Positions 54,261 to 63,784 of a stretch of 64,000 nt of DNA are shown here, one piece after another. Source of the stretch: JADHUC01 sp964623055. Its GTDB lineage: Bacteria; Planctomycetota; Planctomycetia; Pirellulales; Pirellulaceae. Under the pieces are notes generated by a model. It did no database searches. It saw nothing but the letters and a program-made list of their open reading frames with translations, and was not told where the DNA came from. How positions within the stretch are numbered: position 1 is the stretch's first letter; the number at the start of each line of letters is the position of its first letter. Where the stretch lies: NCBI GenBank assembly GCA_964623055.1, contig CAZURK010000022.1, positions 1-64,000 on the forward strand. Direction: 5' to 3'. The translations under genes and the position numbers were made by a program.

Positions 54261-55778
54261 TCACAGCCGCTCTCTCTTCCGCTCCTGGTTCAACTCCGGC
54301 TGCACCTTTCGGCGCTTATACGTCACGCTGTACGTCACGCGTCGCTTTTCGCCCGGTTCGAGGTCGAGGAAGTACTTCACGTGGTTCTGGTCCACCCGTT
54401 CGACCCGGCCATCGACTTCGTGAAGGTCGACATAGGCACCTGCCTCGTTGCTGTTCCAGTCCGCCGGTTGGCCCTCGCTGCCCCACAGCACCACGTTGGC
54501 ATCGAACTTGCGTTCGATCTCCGTCTTGGCCACGACCGGTTTGCCGGAAACGATCTCTTCCTCGTAATAGAACGTCTCGTCGAAGTCGACCAAGTCGTAG
54601 TACATCACGAATTCGTCGTCGATCCGACGTTTGTACTGCCGTGCAACAACATTGGCTACCTGCTGGTCCTTCAACCGTCGGGTCATGGTGATGTCCGGGT
54701 CATGGCCCACGTTCACCTCCACTCGGTCGCCGATTGGCACGTACTTGGTGGAAGTGCCTCCGACATAGGCCAAATCCTTGTTCTGGTATTCCGAGTACAG
54801 CCGGACCATGCCGTCGGGCAGGGGCGAAAGGCCAAGATTCTCCATGGCTGTAAGGTCCTTCTCGTTGCCGTCCTCGTCCGTCAGTTTTACATTCTTGAAC
54901 CGGTAGTACTTAGTGAACTGTGCACCGCCATCGCGGTCGGTCAGCTTGTAGAAGCACTCAAGCGGCACATCCGCGACGTTCATGGACACCAGCCGCTTCG
55001 GCTGTTTGTCTTGGATGTCCTCGCGTCCCTCGATCGTAAAGAGGAAGTACTCGGACAGCCCCTGTTTGACGACTCGCTTGGGGCCCTTCATGCCGCCTCC
55101 CTCGTCAGCCGCATCGTCGTCGTACTCGGCGGCAAATCGGTCGAACTGCTCTTGCATTGCCGCACGTTCGTTTTGCGGAGCATAACGCCAGCCACCGCCT
55201 CGCTGTTTTTCACCATCTGCAGGTGCAGGTCGAGTTGCCAGATCAGCAATCTTCTCGACCAGGTTGATCGTGCCGACGACCAGCCGCACTTGAGAGTTGT
55301 CGTACAGTTCACCCGACTCGTTGAAAACGCGCACATAGCCGGTCAGAGCCAGCGAAGTTTCGTCCTGGTTCGCGATGCCGACATAGTTGGCCTTCCACGT
55401 AATGCCGCTGGTGAAATAGCGGATCTCGACCGGTATCTTGCCCGCCATTTTGCTCCGGATGTTCCACTGCAGGGCGTCATTGCGTCCGCTTGGAAACGTG
55501 GTGTCGATCAAATCCACCTTGTCCACCTGGTCCAGGATGCGGAAGTCGATGCTAGTCGGATCAATCAGCGTGTTTGCCCAAGTGAACTGGATGCGATTGA
55601 CACCCGGTTTGACCGTCAGCAACCGATGCTCGCGGACCATCGTGATATCTTCCGAGTTGTAGATGGTCAGTTGAACGCCATCACGCGTCGGAATTGTCAC
55701 CAAATCGACATCGGCCAGCGACGGTACCACCAACGTACCCACCATCACTGCCAGCGAAACCACGATTGTGACTTTCAT
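54261..55778 (-). CDS. Secreted DUF4139 protein, copy 2
   Basis: 505 residues with signal peptide (VTIVVSLAVMVGTLVVPSLA). Clear DUF4139 family: VQLTIYNSEDITMVREHRLL, VRYFTSG-like IRYFTSGITWKANYVGIA, LTGYVRVFNESGELYDNSQV, KYVPIGDRVEVNVG, EFVMYYDLVDFDETFYYEEE. It is a tandem paralogue of the gene at 55863-57365 with most of the length conserved; differences cluster near the middle, residues about 175-230. DUF4139 proteins are surface or secreted and of unclear role. The two copies may share a transcript. Confidence 0.88.
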   Translation of the reverse strand: MKVTIVVSLAVMVGTLVVPSLADVDLVTIPTRDGVQLTIYNSEDITMVREHRLLTVKPGVNRIQFTWANTLIDPTSIDFRILDQVDKVDLIDTTFPSGRNDALQWNIRSKMAGKIPVEIRYFTSGITWKANYVGIANQDETSLALTGYVRVFNESGELYDNSQVRLVVGTINLVEKIADLATRPAPADGEKQRGGGWRYAPQNERAAMQEQFDRFAAEYDDDAADEGGGMKGPKRVVKQGLSEYFLFTIEGREDIQDKQPKRLVSMNVADVPLECFYKLTDRDGGAQFTKYYRFKNVKLTDEDGNEKDLTAMENLGLSPLPDGMVRLYSEYQNKDLAYVGGTSTKYVPIGDRVEVNVGHDPDITMTRRLKDQQVANVVARQYKRRIDDEFVMYYDLVDFDETFYYEEEIVSGKPVVAKTEIERKFDANVVLWGSEGQPADWNSNEAGAYVDLHEVDGRVERVDQNHVKYFLDLEPGEKRRVTYSVTYKRRKVQPELNQERKRERL

Positions 55779-55800
55779 TGTCCGCCTCTCTCCCCATTCG

Positions 55801-55852
55801 TCATTGGGATTTGGTCATTGGTCATTGCTGATCATTGGGATTTGGTCATTGG
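55801..55852. repeat. 21-bp direct repeat between the DUF4139 copies
   Basis: TCATTGGGATTTGGTCATTGG occurs at 55801-55821 and again at 55832-55852, with further CATTGG copies around it. A related run lies at 54231-54255 just downstream of copy 2. Such repeats next to each copy could mark the recombination that made the duplication. Confidence 0.8.
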
Positions 55853-55862
55853 TGATTCTCGC

Positions 55863-57365
55863 TCACAGCCGTTCTCGCTTCCGCTCCTGATTCAACTCCG
55901 GTTGGACCTTTCGCCGTTTGTACGTCACCGAATAGGTCACGAACCGCTTCTCGCCCGGTTTCATATCCAGGAAGTATTTCACGTGGTTCTGATCGACTCG
56001 TTCCTTGCGGCCGGCGATGTCGTGCAAATCCACATATGCCCCAAGTTCGTCGGACTTCCAGTCCGCAGGCGGGGCATCCTCGGACCACAGAACCACATTG
56101 GCGTCGAGCCGCCGTTCGAGTTCGACTTTGACGTCCACCGGCTTGCCCGACACGATTTCTTCCTCGTAGTAAAACGTCTCGTCGTAGTCGACCAAGTCGT
56201 AGTACATGACGAATTCGTCGTCGATTCGGCGTTTGTACTGCCGCGTGACGACGTTTGTGATCTTTTGGTCTCTCAGGCGACGCACGATCGTGATGTCGCT
56301 GTCGGCGCCGACGTTCACTTCGACGCGGTCGCCGATGGGAACGTACTTGGTCGACGTGCCGCCGACGTAGGCGAGATCCTTGTTCACGTACTCGGAGTAC
56401 AGCCGTACCATGCCGTCGGGCAATGGCGAGACGCCCAGGTTTTCCATGTCGGCCAGATCCTTCTCGTCGCCTTGTTCGTCCAACAGCTTGACGTTCTTGA
56501 AGCGGTAGAATTTCGTGAACTGCTGGCCTCCGTCGCGGTCGGTCAGCTTGTAGATGCACTCGAGCGGCACATCCGCGACCTTCATGGACACGAGTCGTTT
56601 CGGTTCTTCGTGCTGGACGTCTTCACGGCCCTCGATCGTGAACAAGAAATACTCGGACAGGCCTTCCTTCTTGACCTCCTTGCGCTGATCCAACACGAGG
56701 CCGCCGATCAGGCGGCCATCCGCTCTGAAACTCTCGTATTTCTGTGCGTAATCCCGCAACGCATTTCCTTTAACAGCCACGCCGGACGTTGGTTTGTTGC
56801 TCACCTCGGTTCCGGGAGCCAGCCGCATCGCCAGATCGGCGATTTTCTCGACAAGATTGATCGTGCCTACGACCAATCGCACTTGCGTTTTGTCATACAA
56901 TTCGCCCGAGTTGTTGAACACGCGCACGTAGCCAGTGAGTCCAAGCTTCGTCTCGTCCTCGTTCGCAATGCCCACGTAGTCGGCTTTCCAAGTGATTCCG
57001 CTGGTGAAGTAGCGGATTTCGACCGGGATCTTGCCCGCCATTCGGCTCTGGATATTCCATTGCAGGGCGTCGTTGCGGCCGCTTGGAAAGGTGGTATCGA
57101 TCAAATCCACCTTGTCCACGTTGTCCAGGATGCGGAAGTCGATACTGGTGGGATCAATCAGAGTGTTGGCCCAAGAGAACTGGATACGGTTGACGCCCGG
57201 TTTGACCGTCAGCAGCCGATGCTCACGGACCATCGTGATATCTTCAGAATTGTAAATGGTCAGTTGTGTGCTCTCGCGCCGAGGGATCGTAACCAGATCG
57301 ACATCGGCCAGTACACACTGACTGATACCGATCATTGCCGCGAATGCGAAGTAGCTGCATTTCAT
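55863..57365 (-). CDS. Secreted DUF4139 protein, copy 1
   Basis: 500 residues with a signal peptide (CSYFAFAAMIGISQCVLA). It shares with copy 2 the same conserved blocks: TIPRRESTQLTIYNSEDITM, ITWKADYVGIANEDETKLG, KYVPIGDRVEVNVGADSDIT, DYDETFYYEEEIVSGKPVD, and the identical C-terminus ELNQERKRERL. The central variable part (about residues 180-235) differs from copy 2. First gene of the minus-strand group that also holds copy 2, the LRR gene and perhaps the duplicated-domain gene. Confidence 0.88.
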   Translation of the reverse strand: MKCSYFAFAAMIGISQCVLADVDLVTIPRRESTQLTIYNSEDITMVREHRLLTVKPGVNRIQFSWANTLIDPTSIDFRILDNVDKVDLIDTTFPSGRNDALQWNIQSRMAGKIPVEIRYFTSGITWKADYVGIANEDETKLGLTGYVRVFNNSGELYDKTQVRLVVGTINLVEKIADLAMRLAPGTEVSNKPTSGVAVKGNALRDYAQKYESFRADGRLIGGLVLDQRKEVKKEGLSEYFLFTIEGREDVQHEEPKRLVSMKVADVPLECIYKLTDRDGGQQFTKFYRFKNVKLLDEQGDEKDLADMENLGVSPLPDGMVRLYSEYVNKDLAYVGGTSTKYVPIGDRVEVNVGADSDITIVRRLRDQKITNVVTRQYKRRIDDEFVMYYDLVDYDETFYYEEEIVSGKPVDVKVELERRLDANVVLWSEDAPPADWKSDELGAYVDLHDIAGRKERVDQNHVKYFLDMKPGEKRFVTYSVTYKRRKVQPELNQERKRERL

Positions 57366-57661
57366 AGGTTGACTCCGTCGCCGCTCGATAAAAACCGATT
57401 GATATGTCTGGTCACAGTGGGCGAAAAGGTGTTCTCTTCTAAAATAGTTAGTCTGATTTGGATGTTACAGAGCCCGGCGGCCCCACAATGAGGGAATTAG
57501 GGCGGACTGCGCAGCCCGCAACGGCCCCTCTCGGGTATCTGTAAGACGAGTCAGGGGCGCCAAGGGTTTTCTGTGATTGAGGCCAGAGCCTCGCTCTGTC
57601 GGATGCGCGTCGAGTGCGTATTGCAGGGCTTGGCAACACTTCTCGAATCGAAAGGTGTCAA

Positions 57662-58144
57662 ATGCGTTCCGTACTCTTGACTGTATTCCTGTCCACGGCC
57701 TTTCTTGTCGGTCGTTCGTTTGGCCAAGACTCGGCAGAATCCCCGTCGTTGGCGCAGCGACTCGCTGCAGCAAAGAAGCAATTCGTTGGAACGTGGCATG
57801 CTGATCCCGACGCCACACGAGAATATGTCAAGCGTCGCTTTGGCGACGAGGGCAAGTCGGTCGAAGAAAACAAGCTGCTGAAAATGTTCGGCGAGGTCGC
57901 GATTCAAGTTTCCCGTGATGATGTGTTCCGCATTGTCTCACGGACAACTCCGGAAGAAGAGCATTACAGGGGACCGTTCGTCTTGGCCATCGACAGTGCC
58001 GGAACGGTCTACTTCATGGGCGTTGACCCCGACGGCGAAATCAGCAGCGCCTACCCGATCGTGTTCGACAAGGGCCGGCTTGTCATGTGTCGACACGGGA
58101 AGCCCACCGCATCCGAATGCGCGGTCTTCGAACCTGGCGAGTGA
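57662..58144 (+). CDS. Small secreted protein of unknown function
   Basis: 160 residues. ATG at 57662 follows AAAGG by 6 bases and opens a signal peptide (MRSVLLTVFLSTAFLVGRSFGQ). The mature part has a GTWHADPDATREYVKRRFGDEG opening and strands VFRIVSRTTP, TVYFMGVDPDGEI, LVMCRHGKPTASECAVF, suggesting a small beta-barrel such as a lipocalin-like fold. No family signature. It is divergent from copy 1 of DUF4139, 296 bases away. Confidence 0.6.
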   Translation: MRSVLLTVFLSTAFLVGRSFGQDSAESPSLAQRLAAAKKQFVGTWHADPDATREYVKRRFGDEGKSVEENKLLKMFGEVAIQVSRDDVFRIVSRTTPEEEHYRGPFVLAIDSAGTVYFMGVDPDGEISSAYPIVFDKGRLVMCRHGKPTASECAVFEPGE

Positions 58145-58245
58145 CATAGCGTCGCCACCGACACATCTACCGCTGCAGGCAGCAACGCTCACGAAATGAC
58201 TTCCCCATTTCGGGATCAACAGACTGGCCGAAGGCCCTTTTTCAC

Positions 58246-58399
58246 CGTAGCCTGGGGTAGCACCCCAGGTAAGCGAGTACGCCTCGCGTCGTTTGGCCGA
58301 AGGCCATATTCAACGCCGTACGCAGGCCGCTGTGAATATAGCCTTCGGCCAAAGTGGGCCTGAATTCAACGTGTTCCTGGGGTGTTACCCCAGGCTACG
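58246..58399. repeat. Nested palindromes between two plus-strand genes
   Basis: Outer arms 58246-58269 and 58376-58399 match in 23 of 24 positions; inner arms 58292-58312 and 58333-58353 match in 20 of 21. The inner motif TTTGGCCGAAGGC is a partial match to sequence at 58225-58236 and 58408-58420. No gene is seen from 58145 to 58723, a 579-base stretch. Confidence 0.8.
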
Positions 58400-58723
58400 A
58401 TGAGTCTTGGCCGTTGGCCAAAGCAGAATCCGTAATGAGGGCCGCACAAGCAGCAATGCTCACGAAACAGCGACTTCGTTTGATGGCACAAAACGGGGAA
58501 GTTATCTCGTGGTCAATGCTGCATTCTCCGCCAGCTACGCGCGAATGCGAAGAACGGCCAGATGCAGCACGATCCCACCATTTGGCATCAACTCATCCAG
58601 GCCCAACGTCGCTAGGTCTTGCTGCGCGATTGGTGTAGTCTCCCGAGCGACGGTATACTACACAAAGGGGCAGGAAAGCCGACGACATGCACAGGTACGT
58701 CGTCCGCATCGAGGATGGCATCA

Positions 58724-59467
58724 ATGGACGCGCAGTCTTCCGACAACGCGATCACCGCAAGACGCCAGCCACGACGTTGGCTTCGCTATTCGCTATCGAC
58801 GTTGATGATCGTTGTACTTGTCCTCTGCGTGCCGTTGGGATGGCACGCGAAGCAACGACACCAGGAGCGAAAGGACTACTTGGCGCTGGTCGCGTCGGCG
58901 AGCGTCACTCCGCATGTAACCTATGGCAAGACCAGGGAGATCTATCTGGCTTTGCAGCAAGAAACGAGCTTCTCGTTCACTGAAACGCCACTCGACAAGG
59001 TTGCATCAACTCTAGCGACCCAGCACAGAATACCAATCTATCTTGACAGACGGGCCTTGGACGATGTCGGAATCGGCTGCGACTGCCCGATTACCAGAAG
59101 CGTGAAGAATTGCACACTTTCGGCTGCTTTGCGCGAAATGCTTAGAGAGATGGAATTGAGGCACGTCGTGTCTGGCGAAGTCCTGCTGATTACGACACCG
59201 GAGGAAGTGGAAAGCTTGACGCCATATGTGGAGGTCTATAACGTCGCTGACTTGGTGCGTGGCGGAGAAAACGCTGATGGACTGGCCGACGCATTGAGCA
59301 ACGTACTGTCAGTGACCCCGGAGAGGAGTGACGGAACCCTCGCGTCTCTTGACTACACGGTTGATGCCTACCACCACCTCCTGATTGTTCGAACCACCGG
59401 TTGGGGACATGAACGGTTTACCGAAATCCTTGGGAAGATTCGGGGCGGCATGAATCCACAACGTTAG
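58724..59467 (+). CDS. Membrane-anchored secretin/STN-like protein
   Basis: 247 residues. ATG at 58724 is preceded by a weak GAGGATGG site; a longer ORF adds 35 unlikely residues. A basic leader and transmembrane segment at about 20-45 (RRWLRYSLSTLMIVVLVLCVPLGW) resemble that of the LRR protein at 53635-54228. The rest contains a short STN-like unit, as in secretin N-termini: TPLDKVASTLATQHRIPIYLD, LSAALREMLREMELRHVVSG, VLLITTPEEVES, LLIVRTTGWGHERFTEIL. Probably binds or forms part of an envelope structure. It ends 23 bases from the convergent gene. Confidence 0.6.
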   Translation: MDAQSSDNAITARRQPRRWLRYSLSTLMIVVLVLCVPLGWHAKQRHQERKDYLALVASASVTPHVTYGKTREIYLALQQETSFSFTETPLDKVASTLATQHRIPIYLDRRALDDVGIGCDCPITRSVKNCTLSAALREMLREMELRHVVSGEVLLITTPEEVESLTPYVEVYNVADLVRGGENADGLADALSNVLSVTPERSDGTLASLDYTVDAYHHLLIVRTTGWGHERFTEILGKIRGGMNPQR

Positions 59468-59490
59468 GTTCCCAGTAACGCAAGGCAGCA

Positions 59491-61713
59491 TCACGGTTCG
59501 AAATCGGCGACGCGCGGGGCGATTTGGATGCCATATTCGCCCTTATGGCCGCCCAGTTCCACCGCTCGGTTCCAGGCTTTCTCGGCGTTGGGAAGGCCTG
59601 CTTCGACAGCTACCGATAGGCCCGTCATCGCCTCCAAGTGATAGTTGAAGTGCGGCCGGATCTTGCGGTCGTACGCCCAGTACATCATGCCGCCTCCGAA
59701 GCCTGTTTCCAACAGCGGCCATACGCCGTTTTCGTCCGGCAAACGCTCCAAGCCTCGTTCGTTGTACCAACCGTTGTCGACGTTTTGCTTTGTGTAGTAC
59801 CAGATGGCTCCGTAGTTGTCCAAATACTTCGACTCCCAGTCGACCACTTCGAGGCCTTTGACTGTTTTCGTGCTCTTGTTGCCGGATTTGTCCGTCACGG
59901 TGACCTTCCTGTCGATGACTTTCGTCTCAAGCCGCGCGATGGCGGTCGAATAGGGCATGGCGTCGCGTGGGTCATAGCGATACACGTTGCCGTCCGGAGC
60001 TTTGAACTCGTCTTCGGACGTGTACAGACCGACGATGTACTCGGCTGCCCAGTCGCGCACCGGTGGCGCGTTATCGAAACCCTTATCCGCGGCATTGCCC
60101 AGGGCCCAGACCACCCACGAGTACATCCAGGTCGAGCAGCGCATGGCGTTGACCCAATTCTGTCGGCCCGAGCATTGGAACACACCGGCCGGCGGACAGT
60201 GGACTTGACGGCCTGATTTGACAAGCCCGTCGGTCATTTCGTCCAGGCACTTGTTGACGCCGTCGGTGAAGTAGCCGACCAGCGGATGATCGTCCGGCAG
60301 GATGAAGGCCGCGTCGACCACTTGGCGCAGGCTCCAGGCGAAGCTGCGGTCCATCGACTGCCACTTCAATCCCTTGTGCGGCCATTCGCCCATGTGGTAA
60401 GCGGCCCAGAAGCTGACCTCCTCGGCATAGTACTTGTCGCCCGTCAGCAGGTAACTGATGTAGCCGATCGACGGCGCATGGGCGTGATCGGGTTGGGCCG
60501 GCGGGCGCGTGCCATCGGGCAGTCTGTACAGCGGGATACGGTATCCTCTGTCCAACGGAGGCTGCTCGACCGTGGACACGTCGTAGCCGGGTGCGCCGTC
60601 TTGACGAACGTGGATGAAGAACACTCCGCCGCCATTGCCGTCGGCGTGCAGAATCGCTCGATAAGTCTTCGGACCGCCTCCGGCCAACAGGTACGCCACG
60701 ACCCACGACGGGTACGGCCCCAAGTCCCAACGCCCGCCCGTGTTAGGCATGTGCCGGAGGATGATACCGTTTTCCAGGATGCCCTGGCGGCGTTGGGGGT
60801 GGACGCGCATCTCGTTACGCATGTCGTAGAAGCTATCGACCTCGTCGCGAGACTTGACGTTCACCCAACGGTATCGAGGAACGAATTTGCCTTTACACCA
60901 GTATTCGAAATCTGGTCGACGGTGAATGTCCTCCAGCCCGCCGTCGGTCCACGCGACGATGCGGTACCGACTCTGGTCGAGATGATCGTAGGGCCCCTGT
61001 TCGCACAGCACTTTGTCGCCGCACGTTAGCTTCATCCCAGAGAACTTGTACTGGATGGGCTCGGGTCCGGATTTCTTTCGGGCTTTGCACCGTTCGACCA
61101 CGGCCGCAACACGTACGCTGCTTCGCCCCGTAAACACTCGCAGCCGCCAGAAGATCTCGATGTGCGGGTCGGCCGTTCCTGCGGCATCGACCGGCACGTC
61201 GTGGATTTCAAATTCCTTCATCACGGGTCCGTCGTACAGGACCGTCACTCGTTGCGACGACGACCAGGCACCAGCGATGGCTTTCCCGACGTCCGAAGTC
61301 AGTACTTCGCCTTCTTCTGTCACCAAAACCAGCCTTGCGTCGAACTTGGCTTTGTCGAATTCCCACTGGAACGGCGGCGGATCGCTCGGCCTTTCGTTCA
61401 GCCAGTCGACCTTGACGTTCCCGCCTGCGGCCAACTCGGGCAAAACGAACGAGACCAGTGCGTGCCGGATCGAACCGTCGTCGCTTCGTCGCAGCACGTC
61501 CACTTGTGCCGGTAACTTCCGGTCGCCGATCATCGGCGTGATTCCATCGAGGAAATCCCCCCGAGCCCCAACACGAGAAAGAGTGACCGGCACGTTCTTG
61601 AGCGTGCGGTCTGTCTGCAGATTGTCGTAGAGATTCGAAACGACAACGTTACCGCCTAGAGACGCAGGCCCGACAGCGCAAAGCAACGCGAATGCAGACG
61701 CGATTTGGTACAT
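59491..61713 (-). CDS. Secreted lyase-like protein (PcRGLX/YetA type)
   Basis: 740 residues with a short signal peptide (IASAFALLCAVGPASLGG). The N-terminal beta domain (VPVTLSRVGARGDFLDGITP, KLPAQVDVLRRSDDGSIRHALVSFV) matches the pattern of exo-rhamnogalacturonan lyases of the PcRGLX/YetA family, in which Gln and DGS-containing strands are conserved. The C-terminal half is helical and toroid-like (ISYLLTGDKYYAEEVSFWAAYHMG, SMDRSFAWSLRQVVDAAFILPDD, RCSTWMYSWVVWALGNAAD). It probably degrades an acidic polysaccharide outside the cell, but catalysis is not proved by the sequence. It is transcribed alone, convergent with the STN-like gene. Confidence 0.55.
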   Translation of the reverse strand: MYQIASAFALLCAVGPASLGGNVVVSNLYDNLQTDRTLKNVPVTLSRVGARGDFLDGITPMIGDRKLPAQVDVLRRSDDGSIRHALVSFVLPELAAGGNVKVDWLNERPSDPPPFQWEFDKAKFDARLVLVTEEGEVLTSDVGKAIAGAWSSSQRVTVLYDGPVMKEFEIHDVPVDAAGTADPHIEIFWRLRVFTGRSSVRVAAVVERCKARKKSGPEPIQYKFSGMKLTCGDKVLCEQGPYDHLDQSRYRIVAWTDGGLEDIHRRPDFEYWCKGKFVPRYRWVNVKSRDEVDSFYDMRNEMRVHPQRRQGILENGIILRHMPNTGGRWDLGPYPSWVVAYLLAGGGPKTYRAILHADGNGGGVFFIHVRQDGAPGYDVSTVEQPPLDRGYRIPLYRLPDGTRPPAQPDHAHAPSIGYISYLLTGDKYYAEEVSFWAAYHMGEWPHKGLKWQSMDRSFAWSLRQVVDAAFILPDDHPLVGYFTDGVNKCLDEMTDGLVKSGRQVHCPPAGVFQCSGRQNWVNAMRCSTWMYSWVVWALGNAADKGFDNAPPVRDWAAEYIVGLYTSEDEFKAPDGNVYRYDPRDAMPYSTAIARLETKVIDRKVTVTDKSGNKSTKTVKGLEVVDWESKYLDNYGAIWYYTKQNVDNGWYNERGLERLPDENGVWPLLETGFGGGMMYWAYDRKIRPHFNYHLEAMTGLSVAVEAGLPNAEKAWNRAVELGGHKGEYGIQIAPRVADFEP

Positions 61714-62329
61714 GGTGGTCGGTCCCTCTGCAGAACGATGATGGGCGGAACTAGCGACGCTGCCACCATGATGACAACGCTAGGCTGCCTTGTCCACAAC
61801 GAACAGATCGTATCGCATCGCGCCGGTGTGATACGCTGCCAGAATTCGAAACACCGTCATGAAGAAGACCGAGTTCGAGCTTTCACGTTGGAGCAGGTAT
61901 CGCCAAGCATCCCGATTGGTTAGGAGAAGGCCAAACGCACGTCATGCACAGATTCGCCATGTCTTGCGGACGCGTAGGCTGACATCCTGGGCCAGAAACG
62001 GGGTCGAGAGTCGTTTGCGGAAACGACTCCCGACCCCGTTTCTTCGCGCTGCCCCTTGAATCACCATTTGCCCTTGGTACGATCAACTCTGTGGCTGGGA
62101 AATCAAATTTCCTATTTTTTCCGCTGCCGCGATCTTCCGGGATGTTCGTGGATTTGGAGCAAGCGATACGCTACGCCGTAAGAGTACGACTCACGCTCGC
62201 GCTGCGGAGAATGGTGCGATGGCTCCAACACCCGTAAGAGGAACTCACGATTTCACCCCAAGTACGAGGCCATTTCCCCATCTTAAGAGTGCGCGTCGTC
62301 CGGGCACGCGTAAGAATCTTCCGAGGCGG
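61714..62329. other. Intergenic stretch with a hairpin (61995-62042)
   Basis: Arms 61995-62016 and 62021-62042 match in 21 of 22 positions with a 4-base loop, followed by TTCGCG. The unit resembles the palindrome found inside the propeller gene in starting with a GGGGTC run, but its sequence differs. No gene is supported in the rest of the stretch. Confidence 0.6.
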
Positions 62330-63184
62330 ATGATTGCGGCCATGGGAAGAGAGGTGCTACGGCTCATTCAGCCCAACTTCGCCAAATTGGTTGCTCGTGG
62401 AGACACGACTACTCTCGACAAATATCTCGCGAGCGACAACGAGGGAATTCGACTGGCTGCTGCGGCGTCGCTATCGGATTGTGGTGAACGGCGCGGTGCT
62501 CGGTACCTCGTTCAGACACTTGGCGAGCTAGGCGGCTATCGATTGGCTGAGTACTTGGAAATCCCGAACGACACAATCCGGCTTGCAGCCGCTGTCCTCT
62601 TGGCCAATCACGGCGATTCCCGTGGAGTGACGTATCTTCTTGATGCATGTGAAAACGAAGAAGACGACTCTCTCGTTGGTTGCTTCGATTGCGGACATGA
62701 CAGCATTGCCGTGAGTGCGGCTGTAGTTCTTGCCAATCGCGGCGATCCGCGTGGCGTGAGTTTCCTGCGAGTGCCTCCTTACGTATTCGAGAAGAGACGT
62801 TTTCTCGTTTTGGGCAGATGCACGGCATTGGTGCCCTTGGCTCTAAGTACATTGCACTCCATGGCACGCGAGCAGCCGATTCCTTCCATTTTGAGGGGCG
62901 TGACGCTACGCGAAGGAGACATGCCTAAAGTGGGAGGGCCACCAAGGGATTTAGTGGACTATCTTGAGGGACTATTGACTCACTGTCCCGAGCGCATACA
63001 GCGTGAGCATCTTGAAGCAATCACGGAGTTGCCGACGGGAATCGAGTTCATCTTCACCGTTGAGCGACTGAAAATATGCCACGCGATGCATACCGGTAGA
63101 GTCTACACCGATCGCGCCACCGATGTCCTGCCCTTGACAGTGCTCAGAGCGAACGCCGAGTCCGAATTAAAGAAGAGAATTTGA
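62330..63184 (+). CDS. HEAT-repeat protein
   Basis: 284 residues from the ATG at 62330 (an upstream ATG at 62219 would add 37 residues of low quality). HEAT-like units are visible: DNEGIRLAAAASLSDCGERRGARYLVQ, NDTIRLAAAVLLANHGDSRGVTYLL, HDSIAVSAAVVLANRGDPRGVSFL. The C-terminal third (ALVPLALSTLHSM, DLVDYLEGLLTHCPERIQREHL) is unassigned helical sequence. No catalytic motif. There is no signal peptide, so it is probably cytoplasmic. It lies next to the transposase debris at the right edge. Confidence 0.6.
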   Translation: MIAAMGREVLRLIQPNFAKLVARGDTTTLDKYLASDNEGIRLAAAASLSDCGERRGARYLVQTLGELGGYRLAEYLEIPNDTIRLAAAVLLANHGDSRGVTYLLDACENEEDDSLVGCFDCGHDSIAVSAAVVLANRGDPRGVSFLRVPPYVFEKRRFLVLGRCTALVPLALSTLHSMAREQPIPSILRGVTLREGDMPKVGGPPRDLVDYLEGLLTHCPERIQREHLEAITELPTGIEFIFTVERLKICHAMHTGRVYTDRATDVLPLTVLRANAESELKKRI

Positions 63185-63322
63185 CCGGCCGGGCGGCACG
63201 CATAGCTCTCTGCCACGACATTCTGCACTTTTTCGCGCGAGTTTTCGACAGCATGGCCGGCCAGCCGGGGTGATCCGCTCTCGCACGATTGACCTTCTCA
63301 AGGCCGGACGCATGATGCGGTC

Positions 63323-63472
63323 ATGGTTGCCACAGCCCGCACTCAGAAGCGTTATGACCACCGTCTTCGGGAGCTGGTTCGGACCACACAGGGCATGAGC
63401 CTCACTCTTCAGTATGGTGTCCCCCGCTCGACCGCGCGCCGCTGGCTGACCGCCTCGACCCGCGGCGTTCGC
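63323..63472 (+). pseudogene. Transposase N-terminal fragment (helix-turn-helix)
   Basis: MVATARTQKRYDHRLRELVR, then GMSLTLQYGVPRSTARRWLTAS, is the N-terminal HTH of transposases (IS481/IS3-like kind). The sequence loses similarity after about 63472, and no catalytic DDE part follows, so this is a fragment. Confidence 0.55.
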
Positions 63473-63482
63473 TGCAGCCTTA

Positions 63483-63620
63483 CGCTATCCTGGAGAGCTG
63501 CTGTACCGGCCCCGCAATCCGCAGCCCTCGGATCTGTGGCGCTTGACGGACGAGCATTTCGAGACCTTCCAGCAGCTCTACGGCGAGCGGTTTGCGCCCA
63601 AGTATGGCTACTGCGGGAAA
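63483..63620 (+). pseudogene. IS91-family transposase N-terminal fragment
   Basis: In the frame through 63483 the translation RYPGELLYRPRNPQPSDLW and then LTDEHFETFQQLYGERFAPKYGY match the N-terminus of planctomycete-type IS91 transposases that begin YRPRxPxxxxLxR. Similarity ends near 63615, before the cysteine-rich domain. It differs from the IS91 pair at the left edge. It abuts the HTH fragment, indicating two insertions or a rearrangement. Confidence 0.65.
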
Positions 63621-63784
63621 GAAAAGCTGCCATGTGGGAACCGACTTATTGTAACTCGGCGCGTACGGATAGCGCCACCGCGTTTGGCGGTTTTTGAAAG
63701 AGACTCGGGTCGACGCGGCTTGTCGCTCCCGCCCCCTTTTTCGTCATTTACCCGCCGGCTCTTGGACCATACGACCGTGGCCCC

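Noticed and set aside
54249..57491. A 1080-codon open frame on the plus strand across both DUF4139 genes
   Set aside because: It is antisense to two well-supported genes, repeats itself because those genes are duplicates, and shows no family signature. High GC explains the absence of stops.
58354..58805. Overlapping short plus-strand ORFs between the small secreted gene and the STN-like gene
   Set aside because: They run through the nested palindrome and lack ribosome sites or any motif.
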